A stretch of DNA of 64,000 nucleotides, taken from Mytilisepta virgata. Taxonomy: Eukaryota > Mollusca > Bivalvia > Mytilida > Mytilidae. Below are positions 12,442-24,169 of this stretch, piece by piece (within the stretch, counting starts at the first letter, position 1; each line of letters begins with the position of its first letter). The position numbers were made by a program, and so were the translations under genes. The notes under the pieces were generated by a model. The model was given only the letters and a program-made list of their open reading frames with translations, was not told where the DNA came from and did no database searches. Where the stretch lies: positions 92,418,513 to 92,482,512 of the forward strand of contig CM051521.1 in NCBI GenBank assembly GCA_028015205.1, in the 5' to 3' direction.

Positions 12442-12451
12442 CTTTAAACCA

Positions 12452-14030
12452 CATAATTTTTGTATAAAAATTGGAAATGTGGAGTTGATGTCATCAAGTG
12501 ATTTTGCTATATTATGACTTTATGTGTATCAATAATCATGAAATCATGTACAATGTATGTGGTTATAAATAATCAGTGAAACTTACCAGCACAAACCAGC
12601 ACAGTTCCAAACTTGTGAGTTGTGTCATAAAAAAAAAAACATTCTTCGGCACAGGCAAAATTATGATATGCCAGGTCAGCCTTTTGCTGTTTTTCCTGTG
12701 ATCTTAGGTATATATGGAGCCTCCGAGTGTGTATGCATTTAAGAAAACTGTTCCTTTTCCAGTACAGTCCAAGTGAATCTGTATCTGCCTGTCATGTCTT
12801 GAAGTATAATACTTCTTTAGTTTAAATCGGGACAAAATCTACGAATAATGTTACCAGAATTCGAACTTCATCAGACTTTCTAAACTTTCCAGGTCACCGA
12901 CTTTAAAACAGAAATTAGACATTGTACATTTTCCAACCTCTCATTTGTTTAAAATGAAATTTCCAGCTATAAATTCGGGACAAGAAGACAAAATATCAAA
13001 TTTCACATTTTGCACATGTACACGATGTCATCAAAATATCGACGTTTCTTTACCTTTAACATTGAAGAGTAACAACAGGGGACGCAACTACTGCGGACCA
13101 GATGTAAAAAAACATCTAAATAACATCCATTTGCTAATAATCTTATCAAATTATGGATAGAAGGCGAATGTAATTGTTTAATATGTATTGAAAAAAAAAT
13201 CATTTACATAAAAGGGAGATTTCATGATATGAATTACACTAATTAATAAATTTTATGAAAAAAGTTTCACAATTATACATTTTTTTGGAAAATAGTATTA
13301 TATTTAGATGTATTATTATTATTTTTCAACTTCTCGCGTAAAATATGTTTTTGAGAAGTTTATAAATTACACTACTCTACATTTTTAGCTGAATAACACA
13401 ATTAAATGTCAATTTCAGATTTGAGGATTTTTAAAATTGCACAAAATCAAATGGTTGCCATGGTAACAGTTATACAGACCCCAGCTAGGAAATTTATATT
13501 GGATCATAAGAATAATAGATCTTTATGGAGAACATATTTTTGTTCTGTTATTTTTAGTCCTATACATTTTTTTGTCTCTTTGAAATATCCAAATTTAAGG
13601 TTTTTGAAAAATTGTAAAATTCACCATTTTTTGAATAAATAAAGCTTTAGATTGAAAAGAATAATTATAAATTTAATTATATTATTAAAAAGTTAAAACA
13701 TGTCCCTTTCATATAAAAACAATTTTGTATGTGGAAAAAATGTTTCTTTGCCTTAATTTTTCTGGTCAAATTGTAATATTTTCATTGTGAAAAATACGGA
13801 AAATGGCCAATTTCCAAGATGGCGCCATAAAATCTAAAAATAGCATCAGATGAAAAAAAAAAATTGGGAATTTTTTTTTTATGGTATCCCAAGTATATAT
13901 GCCAAATTTCATGAAAATCTGCCGACATGTGTTGTGGACGCCTATAATGAGTTTTGCATGCTTTTCTCATAGACTGGGTGTTAAGTAGAACCATTCTGGA
14001 CAGTTGTGACCTAGCACCTTTAATGTCAGT
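12452..14030. other. No gene recognised
   Basis: This is AT-rich sequence with three open frames of 66-78 codons that show no family resemblance, no splice-flanked structure and no compositional shift. Around 13,790-13,890 it carries CCAAGATGGCGCC and poly-A/T runs of the sort common in dispersed repeats. It ends in the inverted block described for 8,998-13,981. Confidence 0.4.
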
Positions 14031-14310
14031 TACCGGAGAACCGTTTATAACAGTGTTCTGACTAGAAACAATTTATACCGTTCTTCCCTTAATTTATTCT
14101 ACAGTATTTAATTTAAAACCAATTTTTTTGTCAAATTCAAAATAATTACAGAGTGGGTCCTATCCTAGAACCGATGTTGAAAGTTCTAACCTAGAACCTA
14201 CCCGAGAACAGCTATACACCAGAACCATTTATGACAGTTCTAACCCAGAATCATTTGTATCAGGGTTCTTCCCTAGTGCCGTTCTAGAATGGTTCTAGGA
14301 TAGTCTTCGC
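14000..14310. repeat. Degenerate AGAACC/GGTTCT cluster
   Basis: The motif AGAACC and its complement GGTTCT, often within GTTCTAACCTAGAACC-like near-palindromes, recurs at irregular spacing of about 20-35 bp (near 13,990, 14,035, 14,165, 14,190, 14,220, 14,260 and 14,290). It looks like a diverged short tandem repeat. I see no gene in it. Confidence 0.5.
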
Positions 14311-14808
14311 TGACAGATTAGAATAGTAGAGAGGTTAGAACTTATCCAAACTGTAGTTAATTAAATAATGATTTTTCTAAAAGTTCAAACTTGGTGAAAT
14401 AGGGCTTTATTCTCTATGTCGACTAACTAAAATATTGTATTTAAATTCCCATAATGCAGAATATAAATTTTGTATGTGAGCACTTGTTATGGTCATTCCT
14501 CTATATAAATTCCTCCGGTTTGATTCCATGGTTTAACTTGAGTAAAAGCAGTATAAAATGGCGATGTTTATCATTATCTCACCTGGGCCAGGGGACCTTC
14601 TGAGTTATTTTCATCACTTGGCTGTTGTCTTCGCAAAACTGTGTTAAAAAATCTTTTATGACTAAATGGGTGCGATAGTCATGGGGTGGAGGGGATCCAT
14701 TTGAAAAGTATGTTTGGGGATCGGGACCTCCACCGAATCTGCAAAACAATTAAAACAGCCTAAACGGGCTGCTGGGAGTCTCAAGCTGCGGATAAACTTA
14801 GTGTTTTT

Positions 14809-15960
14809 AGCTCACCTGACCCAAAGGGTCAGGTGAGCTATTCTCATCACTCGGCGTCCGTCGTCCGTCGTCGTCCGTTAACTTTTACAAAAATCTTCTT
14901 CTGGGCCAAATGGAGCTAAACTTGGTCACAAGTATCATTAGGGTATCTAGTTTAAAAAATCTGTCCGGTAACCCCGTCTGCCACCCAATATGGCCGACAT
15001 GGCTAAAAATAGAACATAGGGGTAAACTTCCGTTTTTGTCTTATATCTCAAAAACTAAAACATTTGGAGCAAAACTGACTGAGATAAAAATGTTCTTCAG
15101 GTCAAGATCTACCTGCCATGAAATTTTCACACGAATCGGCCAACCCTTTGTTGGGTTATTGTCCCTGAATTGTTAATTTTAAAGAAATTTTGCAGTTTTA
15201 GGTTATTATCTTGAATATTATTATAGATAAAGACAAACTGTGAACAGCAGAAATGTTCAACAAAGTAAGATTTACAAATAAGTCAACATGATCAAAATCA
15301 TTGATTGACCCCTTATAGGAGTTTTTGCCCTTAAAGACAGCATCCAGCGTAAACTTTCCTTTAAAGAACTTCTCCTCTGAAACCACTGGGCCAATTGAGA
15401 CCAAACTTAATTGGTGGAATGGTCCTTGGGTGGCCCCCTTCCAAAATTTGTCCAGCATCCCCTACTTTCAACCGACATGACTGCTGTTACTAAAAATAGA
15501 AAGGGGGGGTTGAATTTAATTTTTTTTCTTCTATTAAACTACAATGCCAATTGGAACCAAAATTGGCAGCAATGGTCCTTAGGAGGTCCTCTTTCAGAAA
15601 TGTGTCCGATTTCGTGGACTGTGAACCAAGATGGCCGCCACAGCCGAACTTAGTTTAACATAGGACCCTATGGGAAATTCATTCAAAAATCTGCTTGTCT
15701 GAAACCACTAAGCCAATTAGAACTAGACTTGGTAGCAATGGTCCTTAGATGGTCCTCTTTCAGAATTTGTCCGATGACCCAGACTGTCAACCAATATGGC
15801 CGCCACTGCCAAACTTAGTTTAACATAGGCCCTATGGGAAAATTCATTGAAAAATCCTCTTGTCTGATACCACTTGACATATTGGAGCCAGACTTGGCAG
15901 CAATGGTCCTTAGGAGGTCCTTTTTCTTTGCTTTTCGTCCGACGATCATATATGTTTACC
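14809..15960 (+). repeat. CTCACC-ended repeat family, second copy
   Basis: It starts with the hairpin AGCTCACCTGACC ... GGTCAGGTGAGCTA and the GGCGTCCGTCGTCCGTC motif. It is then built of diverged tandem units of about 130-250 bp carrying AAATCTTCTTCTGGGCC-like, GGTCCTTAGGAGGTCC and ATGGCCGCCACNGC blocks. The same family occurs at 6,180-7,580. The 3' end is indistinct. Open frames of 80-88 codons here follow the repeat and are not genes. Confidence 0.65.
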
Positions 15961-16459
15961 ACTGAAAAGGCCAAACCGGGGATAAATCCTCAGGCTGCAT
16001 AGAAGTGCTTCCAGGTGGTACAATCTCAATGCCCACTGCTTTAAACGTAGATAACTGATAATATTCTATTGGAGTGAAATTTCTCACTTTTGAGACAGGG
16101 CAGTTCCTATTTTTACCCGTTTGAGATTTTCTGATCTCACCCACGTATAAGATGAGAAATTCACATGCCCTTTACCACCAAACCTATTCAGGCTTTTTAC
16201 ATAATCCGCTTACAATAAAGTACATCGTTTAGAAGAAGTATTAGAAGAAGTATTAGTCAAATATAAAATTTACATTAAAATGCTATTCCAGTTCAAAAGA
16301 ACCATTACATGATGCGAGAAAGCCTTTGTAAAATCGTATTTTACGGAATCGCGGCTCCGTAACCGGTTGGTATTTTACGTCGGTAAAGGGAAATAACAAA
16401 ACTGTCATATGCTCGTCTATGTACATTTGGTACATGCGAAAGCACTCCAATAGAATATA

Positions 16460-16595
16460 ATTATTGTTCGGGCTGCAGGGGATACGGGCTTATATTCCCT
16501 GTTTGTGTTCTAAATCACCTTCGCCTGCTACTCAGGGGATGTAGAACACAGACAGAAAATTTTAGCCCGTATCCCCTGTGATAAAACGTATCACA
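16460..16595. repeat. Inverted repeat with GGGGATACGGGCT arms
   Basis: CAGGGGATACGGGCT (about 16,471) is mirrored by AGCCCGTATCCCCTG (ending about 16,580), with a second nested pair around TGTGTTCTA/TAGAACACA. This could fold as a foldback element of about 110 bp. A smaller CGGAATCGCGGCTCCG hairpin lies just upstream at about 16,341. Confidence 0.6.
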
Positions 16596-16994
16596 AACTA
16601 CCCAAATTAATTTGATGCACTGTATGGTCATTTCGTTGACTGACAACTCAGCAGTGCTCGAGATCAAAATATTGGAAAACCGGTTAAAGATATAATGATG
16701 AATTAATAAGCACAACCATCAAAAATCAAAACAATTAAACAAACAGGTATCCAAACTCAGGTAAGGGCTACCCCTGCATCAAATGGAGGAGCCTTAGAAA
16801 TTTAGATCCCGAATAAATAAAAGATGCACTTTTTGAAAAATAAATCCTTCAATGAAAAAAATGACATAGTGCAGTTCACAAAGCTACGAACTTACAGACT
16901 CGTCAAAACAGAATATGGCAATGAAAACGTGAACGGTCAGTATTGACTCAATTCAGATGTGGCATCCTACCGTTAAGAATATAGACCGGCCGAT

Positions 16995-17227
16995 TTGTTG
17001 GTGAAGCTGAACAAGATAGACTGTGCAAACTTTGCCAGGAAAACTGTATGGAAAACGAAATTCATTTCCTTATGAAATGTCATTTCAGTGAATTACAAAC
17101 TCGATACTTCCGTGACATAAACAATTTCTTCATCCTTTCAGTATATGAACAGTTCAAACTTGTTTTATACCAGCATACCAGGAAAACTGCTAAATTCTTA
17201 TCAAAAGCTTTTATGATGAGAAGATAG
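16995..17227 (+). mobile_element. LINE 3' fragment (C-terminal Cys/His segment)
   Basis: The forward frame reads VGEAEQDRLCKLCQENC, then a segment ending EIHFLMKCHF, and stops at TAG 17,225-17,227 after AFMMRR. This is the same R-x-C-x2-C ... H-F-x3-C terminal motif as at 370-655, here with its natural stop. No RT or endonuclease remains upstream. AT-rich sequence to about 17,400 may be the element's 3' UTR. Confidence 0.65.
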
Positions 17228-17399
17228 TTTTTGGATATAAATAATCGGATTTAGATAAAGTTAGCTGTTAAACGATTACAATTTTTTTCGAAACTATAAT
17301 TCAAAATGACTTATAGGTCCAAAGGGCCGGGTGTAATTCATTAATATAATATATATACTAGACGTTGTAATACACTATAATAAATAATTTAGTTAGTTA

Positions 17400-19520
17400 A
17401 TATATAATACGTGCTTTAGGTCTTGTTTGTGTACATTGTTACTTTTGGAGATCAATATCTATTGCTATTTTAAAGGACTTAAAAAGTCAAACGTAAACAA
17501 AACCTAAAGGGATATTATGGTTTGTATTTTCCTGTAGTTGATAGTTTCTGAAGTGTCTGTCATATGATTCTTTTTGTATAATAGACATCTATTGAAATAA
17601 TTCATTCGAATGCTACTGCAACCCAAAATTACATAATATGAGTATCGGTTTGAAATCTCCAATAAAACCGCCGAGAAAATTGGGAACAAGAAGTAGGGCT
17701 ATTTCTCCCTGCATTTATTTCACTTCTGATATTTATTTATCCCCTTTCATATGATAGTAGAATGGTTTTTGTTGTGAATTTCCTTCTTGGCAATATTCCA
17801 AAAGGTGATACAAATTGACCCAAATCACTTTTATCCACGATCTTTGCGGGTAGAAAACTTGAAACTTATGTTTAAATTTCTGTTTGTTAAGTTAAAAATG
17901 CATTGCATACAATCTCTTACGATTAAAAGTGGGAAAAACTATAAGATTAAAAATATAAATTATTATCAGTGAAACAAATACAGGGGAAAGTAGCCCTACT
18001 CCTTTTGTTGCACTCAGCTACAAGTTTTGTATGAAGCTTGTGGCGTTTTCGGATTTTCTCAACACACTGAAACAAAATTTTGATGGGCTAATAAACCTTT
18101 TAAGACTCAAAAGCTTTATTCATGGGTCCGTCAGAAATACACTATTTGGGGGAGACTTTATTTTCATATTCCAAAATTACAGATCTTAAGGATTGACAAA
18201 ATCTTTAGTTTTCCTCCATGATTTTTAGACGAGCTGCAACGAAGATGAAGGTTGGGATGGCGGACGTCCACTCTTGGTTCCCGGATGATAATTCTAGTTT
18301 GCCTCTGGACATTCATACCAAGTTTTAAAATATTTTAAATACGAGATTCTGAAGCCTACCGTTTTGTGTAAGTCAGTTACATAACTTTTGGCAAAAATCT
18401 TTATTTTTACTAAAAATCGCAGTTTTTGAGAACTTACCTTATTACATTTTAACCGGTGATTTACCGTAGTATCCAAGTGAAAGAAAAACTGGTAAATCGC
18501 ATTCGAAAAGAAGAACCGTTATTTCACTCTAGAAAATGACGTCACAATTGCCGCGGAGATATATGTCAAAAGACATAGTCCGTTTTATTTAAATTTACTT
18601 CTGCTAAAGTGCTCGATTCTTTACAATGTAATAAAAAGTATAACTAATCGCTGAATTGAAATACCAGAAATAAACAACTTCTGACCAAACTACAGCTGTA
18701 AATAACTCGTGCGCTGCAATATTAGACCGTTGTTAATCCGTAGCATTGTTTTGGGGCGAAAATTCTAATGTTTTGAGAATATACTGTACAAAGGAAGATC
18801 TCGGGGGGGGGGGGGGGGGGGGGGAGGGGGGGGGGGGTTTCTAGGTGAATTCATTACTTATAGAAATAATGCCAATATATAAAGTAATCAACTATGAAAT
18901 AACACCTGCTTGGAACAATGGAAATTTAAAGATTATAATTAATTTTTTTGGTAAATATCCTGGACCTTTAATTTTTTGGAAAAGTACATAGCAACAATAT
19001 TTTAAATATTAATAAATTTGAGAAATAGAAAATATCTTTTAACAATTGAATCTCCGACATTGCAATTTCGTTTGTAATAAATACCCTGAAGAATCTCAGA
19101 TTTCTAATTTTTGGGAAATGTACCAACCAAACTATACATGTACATATAAGAACTCACAACCATTGCGATTCAGTCTTTGAAATTTTTGGGAAATTCCTGG
19201 CTACCATTTATTAAAGTGATCAAAAGTGAAATATATAGCAATTGCTTGGAACGATTATCAAACAGTAACCGAAATTCCATCTTTGGTATTTTTCTTGAAT
19301 GACTCTTAGATCTTAAACTTATAGAGGAAGTACTTTTGATTAAAAAAAATGGCTTTTTACCAGTTAAATTTCACACATTGCAATTCTAACGTTATAATAC
19401 ATATAGTTCTTGGAAGACTCTCTGATATTTACCCTTTGGAGAATTGTTTTTAATTCAAACTTTATTTCACAGTTACATGATAATGTCAGCTAATTAGTTT
19501 CTACTTGTTGCTGTAATTAA
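17400..19520. other. No gene recognised; contains a G homopolymer
   Basis: Only short open frames without family resemblance are present. A nearly pure G run with a single A interruption lies at about 18,805-18,837 and may be assembly-sensitive. The rest is AT-rich unique-looking sequence. Confidence 0.45.
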
Positions 19521-19760
19521 TTATACTCCACTCGTAAGAGGGTGGTTATACTGGTTTCACGTCCGTCCGTCCGTTCATCCACAAACATTTTCGACACCTT
19601 TTTCTCAGCTTCTACAGAGCAGAATGATTTTAAAATTGGTATGTAGCTTTGATACGATGAGTTGTAGGTTGTCTCCTATTTTCAGTTCTTTCGGACCCCA
19701 ACTTCTTGTTTGACGGGACTTTGACTATGCACTCTTACACATAAAAATTTATGTCGCATT
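19520..19760 (+). repeat. Dispersed repeat with CGTCCGTCCGTCCG motif
   Basis: It begins around TATACTCCACTCGTAAGAGG, carries CACGTCCGTCCGTCCGTTC at about 19,560, then sequence about 'cgacacctttttctcagctt' that recurs in weaker form at about 19,760. It is distinct from the CTCACC-ended family but shares the GTCCGTCC tract. There are no inverted ends that I can define. Confidence 0.4.
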
Positions 19761-20031
19761 TTTCTCAGCTTATAAAACCGTATATGCTCGAATCAATTCT
19801 CTCTCTCTTTTGTCTTTTTAAATATCACAATATTAGTGATAAATACTTTTATAATCTTTATATTTTATTCTTCGAAATCAAAGTTTATAAAAAGCATGAA
19901 AAGTGGAAGATGTATTACCTATGTATTTAAACCGCTAGAAATCACTTTACTGAAGTACTATCATACATTTGTAGCACTTAATAACACCCTTGTGTTATCT
20001 CAGATAACCACATGCAAATGTCCTCGTATAA

Positions 20032-20240
20032 ATGCTCGGTATCACACCTTCATGTAGTCTGTTTTTGTTTACATGTATCTTTCTGTTATTTTTTTCTGTT
20101 GTTAATGGTGAAAGCAAAAAACCCAAACGTCTTTTACTGAACGATCCGGATGTAGCTCGAGACATTGCAAGTAATAAAAAACATGATCCAGACATTGTCA
20201 AAGTAAGTATCTCAACTGCTGACAAATAGTGGTAGGTAAC
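20032..20240 (+). pseudogene. Degenerate copy of the C4-like first exon (signal peptide exon)
   Basis: It encodes a hydrophobic leader (LFLFTCIFLLFFSVVNG) followed by ESKKPKRLLLNDPDVARDIA, nearly identical to the first exon of the intact gene at 26,053. After ARDIAS the copy has small insertions, loses the frame and reaches a stop near 20,227; the position matching the donor reads TGGTAGGTAA. Homology continues into the intron (GTCAACCTCTACGTGACATG in both). No second or third exon follows before the APIP relic at 21,243. Read as a dead exon left by segmental duplication. A short secreted 65-residue peptide cannot be excluded. Confidence 0.75.
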
Positions 20241-20404
20241 ATACAAGGTGTCAACCTCTACGTGACATGTCCGCATAAAATAGTTAGATTCTGTCGAAAC
20301 GACAACAGACACCGAGGTTATATTTACTTTTACATTACCCTCCATAAATTTAACGATGTGTTAAATAAGTTAAACAACTGGGCCCATTTAGGCCTTGAGC
20401 TCAA

Positions 20405-20428
20405 CTGATGAGTCGTAAATCGACGAAA
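20405..20428 (+). ncRNA. Hammerhead-ribozyme-like core
   Basis: CTGATGA (20,405-20,411) is followed by a perfect 4 bp hairpin GTCG-TAAAT-CGAC and then GAAA (20,425-20,428), which is the strictly conserved hammerhead core with stem II. Possible stem III and an ATC cleavage triplet follow within 25 bases, but stem I is not convincing, so activity is doubtful. Hammerheads are known in Penelope-like elements and retrozymes of bivalves. Confidence 0.45.
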
Positions 20429-20475
20429 TCTGCACATCATATGCATCAAAACTGGTATCAAAGAATTATATTTGT

Positions 20476-20586
20476 AACAATTTATCGGTGTATAAAGGAG
20501 ATAAACACTCACAAACTGTATATATAAAAGTACTTTATGTTAAGTTTGTGAGTGACCTAATCGTGTTTATACACCGATAAATTGCG
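20476..20586. repeat. Inverted repeat around CAATTTATCGGTGTATAAA
   Basis: CAATTTATCGGTGTATAAA plus CACTCACAAACT on the left are mirrored by AGTTTGTGAGTG and TTTATACACCGATAAATTG on the right. This makes a roughly 110 bp hairpin with a short AT-rich centre, the shape of a small foldback element. Confidence 0.75.
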
Positions 20587-20895
20587 GAAAAACAATTCTT
20601 ATTACTTATAATTCCATAATAATTATACTTTTCGCCAAAATAATAAAGACATGAGCGGTTGAAAATGGTATTCTTTTACCGGGTCACATGTTCATACGCT
20701 GAACGTCATTTATCGGAAAAATAAAAGATCCCAGACTACACGTTGTCGACCAATCAGAATCAACACAACACATCGTAATGTAATTATTCTACAATGTGTA
20801 CAAGTACATGTAATAAGTGTTTATTGCAAATGAAAGGATACTTAGTGTTCCCTATAACAGAATTCTAAGTATTATTTACACCATTGCCTTCACGA

Positions 20896-20950
20896 GTTAA
20901 CATATTTAAACAAAACGAGCGCAACGCGCGAGTTGTTTAAATATGTTAAC
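20896..20950. repeat. Perfect 18 bp palindrome arms
   Basis: GTTAACATATTTAAACAA (20,896-20,913) and TTGTTTAAATATGTTAAC (20,933-20,950) are perfect reverse complements. They enclose a GC-rich spacer with CGAGCGCAACGCGCGAG. Outer sequence (TTTACAC...GTGTAAA) is also inverted, extending the structure to about 20,876-20,968. Likely a small dispersed foldback repeat. Confidence 0.75.
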
Positions 20951-21235
20951 GACTAGGCGTTGTGTAAATGATTTGTAACAGAAATGTCTTTGACTGACAC
21001 ATATTATATGAATATTCAGAGCGATAGAGTACCGCTTATTATACACATTTAAAAATTGAAAGGACTGGATTTTTGGAGTATTTTTCCTAGTTTGATAAGT
21101 TTAATTCTTATTTTAATATTGAGAAAATAATTTCTATAAGTCATCGTATGTACATTTAGTCGAGAAGAAATTTTATATCATTTGGATCATATGTGTTTAT
21201 TTGTTATAAAGGATTTAATTATTTGCAAATTTATA

Positions 21236-22075
21236 ATTTCAGGATAGAAAGTTTTGATTATCTGTTTAGTTTAGCATGCAGATGAAACTACCGTACACGG
21301 ACTTGATCCAACACAACCCCATCTCAATCGAATAAATCACAATGCTTGTAGTTCTTGACAGCGAATACATGTTTTCCAGGACACAAGCCAGAACGAAAAA
21401 TATATTGACAGCAAAATACTTCGGCAATCTGAACTTGAGTCATTTGAACAAAGGGTTTCTTTCTTATTTTCAAAATGAAGTTGGATTTTTGATTATATCA
21501 AGCACTAGTACTTTCTTTTCTTTCCAGTGTCGTCGGTTGTTAATTTTTTTTATGCTTTCTTCTTAGGTATTAGCATTCAGATCCCTAAATCATCTATTGA
21601 ATCAAAGATTTTCTTAATTCGTCATTAATCAAATTCTATCAACTTTAATAATAGGTGGGAACATAAATGAAAAGTCTTGTTGTATTGACTTCATTTCGGA
21701 CATTAAGTAGATTTCTCAGATTATAAAAGGGACAAGAATGAACACTTGATTGTAGTGTAAATATAGATTCTCCTTCAGGTACGAGTGAGTTATGGAATTT
21801 TCACCCGAGATAGTTAACTATTGAGGGTCGTTCCAATAACAAAAAAAAGGGCGGTAATTCCTACGTATAAATTCAATCACCCGGAAGTGGTTAAAAATAT
21901 TATGTATTTTTATCCCATCGATTAAATACGTCAAGAATAGGAGAAATGAATTTATCGCACATAAGAACTTTAAAATAATAAATGCAGTAACATGAAATTA
22001 TCAAGAATAAACTCCGAATAAGAAAAGCAAAAATAATATACTGTGAATGCTTAACAATAAGACATGTTACAGCAT
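21236..22075 (+). pseudogene. Segmental duplication, copy B: dead APIP terminal exon and flank
   Basis: The acceptor TTATAATTTCAG is followed at 21,243 by GATAGAAAGTTTTGATTATC, identical to the start of the last APIP exon. Compared with 8,079 the copy has a base missing in GCAATGCAG and extra bases near CTACCGTACACGG, so the frame is broken, and none of the other six exons is nearby. Homology runs on through the 3' flank (CATTTGAACAAAG, ATAAGAACTTTAAAATAATA). Divergence is roughly 10-15 % by eye. It lies 1.2 kb after the dead C4-like exon. Confidence 0.85.
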
Positions 22076-22079
22076 GTTA

Positions 22080-23620
22080 TACGTGTATTTATGAAAATGT
22101 ACCTTGTATCTGGAAACTGTAAGACATTAATATATTCACTAATTATTGTTATTTTGTTGCAGACAAGATATCAAATATCATTGTTGCCAAAAATTGGTAA
22201 AAAATTAGGCATTTCATTTTCTCTCCAAATTTTAGGCAATAATCAATCTGATATGAGATTTGATTACTAATAGGGTAGGTTGGGATTATTTTAACATTTT
22301 CAAATCGTGTTTTTTTACAGTAATAATTCAATATCTTTCTTGTTTTGTCACAAAGTCATAAGAGTCGTGAAAAGTTGGTCTTTGGGTGGAGTAATAAACA
22401 TTTGAAATCAACTTCAAATGCCCATATTCCTAAACAGTTGAAAAACATCACCACGTGGTATACATTATCTTGAAACCCAGTGTTACATGAAATTATTAAT
22501 CACGGTGTATAATCAGAACGCTTGCTTTTCGATTAAAAAAATTTCCGATTTTGCCGAAGAAAATTACAGTCATTCATGACAGTGTAAAAAGGTAGGTTGC
22601 TTCAATCCTTGAAAAAATTTTCCTGAATAATATTGTTGTTAACGGAACTAAACATATAACCAGGTACCCTTTTTCATAATTACTGCCACTTCAAATGATA
22701 AATGAAAGTGATTTCGTGTGCGCAAGAACTACGTCGTCTTGTAAGTAGACTTTATGGTGAAACATATCAATATTTTGAAAATCTCATCCGCATTTACCAT
22801 ATTTTATCAACACAGTACTTTGAAAAAAAGATTAATTAATCCTTTTAATACAAAATATAAGATAAAAAATTATCTTTATTTTGTTTATTCACCTTTTTCT
22901 AACAATCGATGGGAAACGCTTACTTTGAGATTTAGGAAAAGCTTGCTTTGATATTATAAAGTTAACGCTTACTTTGACATTCAGAAATGCAAGTTTGGAA
23001 AAATATAGTTTGGCTGTCTTTGCATTCTCAGATATGTTTCATTGTAGAAATATTTTCATTACTTGACACATGAAACATCGACACATCTTATTCTTATTCA
23101 TTATTTTCGTACTTTTGTAGTCATAAAAACTATCAAGCAGTTCGTATTTCTCTCAGTATTACAGTCTTTAATTTTTATACTTATTAATTTATTTATTAAA
23201 GAAATGCACATTTATACCCCGGGGGTTGATGGCATATGAACAAAACAAATATACTTGTCATTTTTTTGTTTTGAACCTATAAGTTCATGTACGCTTGTAC
23301 ACATCGAGTTTTTAATTTTTCCAGGATACCAACATTCAAACTTCAATGAAAGGGAAATCATTCAACAAGCATTCTATCATTTTAGAGGACCTCCCCTTCA
23401 AATGTAGAAAAAACAGGGTATGCTATTTAAAATTTACTATACATAGACGCGTCTAAAAGACCCAAAATATCAACCGGAGATACGTTTGATGTACCCCTTT
23501 AAATCATATTTAAGATACACAGTATATATATAACCAGGTTGATTATCTGTTGACACAGATCTAGATATGTCTCGCTCGTATGAAATATTTATCGCAAACG
23601 ATCAAAATTAAGACCGCAAT
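22080..23620. other. No gene recognised
   Basis: AT-rich sequence. Open frames of 60-68 codons lack splice context or homology that I can recognise. No repeat structure is obvious apart from a recurring AACGCTTACTTTGA phrase at 22,915-22,975. Confidence 0.4.
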
Positions 23621-23639
23621 ACTTAAGCATGTACAACTA

Positions 23640-23812
23640 GATACCCTAATGGTTCTTGTGGCCAATTTTTGTTCCATTTGGCTCAGTAGTTTCAGAAGAG
23701 AAGATTATTGTAAAAGTTAACGCCGGACGCAATAGGTCACCTGGGTAATATTGTAATACATTTTTCCTGTATTGTGACGCAAACAATACAGGAACTGGAG
23801 CCTCCATCGCTC

Positions 23813-23816
<4 letters not shown>
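23640..23816 (-). repeat. Fragment of CTCACC-ended repeat
   Basis: It carries GTTCCATTTGGCTCAGTAGT, AACGCCGGACGCAATAGGTC and CACCTGGG, then a second end GGAGCCTCCATCGCTCACC. These phrases belong to the family at 6,180 and 14,809, here as short decayed end pieces, apparently reversed. Confidence 0.5.

Positions 23817-23889
<73 letters not shown>
23817..23889. repeat. (TA)n microsatellite
   Basis: An uninterrupted TA dinucleotide run of about 73 bp. It abuts the fragment of the CTCACC-ended repeat and is likely length-polymorphic. Confidence 0.97.
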
Positions 23890-23891
<2 letters not shown>

Positions 23892-24169
23892 ATCACCTGA
23901 TCAGCTGATGCACCTATTGTGATCTTCCATCCTTGTGCTGGATACCCAAGTTACGTAAGTGTCCATACAAACAACGCTTTATAGCTGGATCTGCCAAGTG
24001 TTCCACCAAACCATTGTCTCAACTTCTAACTTTATTTTAACAGCTGTCAAAACTAGCCTCCAAAGTTATTGTAGGACAAGCTATTCATGAAGTGGTATCA
24101 ATCATATGTGGATATTATAAATATGTAGAACCCCAAAGACTTAAAGGATAGTTTACGATCTCGGTCCAT

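Larger units (their letters stand above)
8998..13981. other. Region bounded by a 33 bp inverted pair; possible large composite element
   Basis: TTAACACCCAGTCTACGAGA near 9009 is mirrored on the opposite strand by TCTCATAGACTGGGTGTTAA ending at 13,981. The match extends inward over the TTTTGCATG block, with two mismatches in 33 bases. The interval contains the 920 bp duplication, the 11.4-12.4 kb MITE and otherwise unremarkable AT-rich sequence. It may be one large decayed DNA transposon or two separately inserted relatives in opposite orientation. No transposase-like frame was found. Confidence 0.4.

Noticed and set aside
12945..13160. 71-codon frame with CTCTRCHQN as a zinc-finger exon
   Set aside because: A single Cys-x-Cys-x2-Cys with no partner, no splice sites, and an overlapping reverse frame of equal length.
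15411..15974. Open frames of 80-86 codons on both strands
   Set aside because: They track the internal tandem units of the CTCACC-ended repeat (GGTCCTTAGGAGGTCC).
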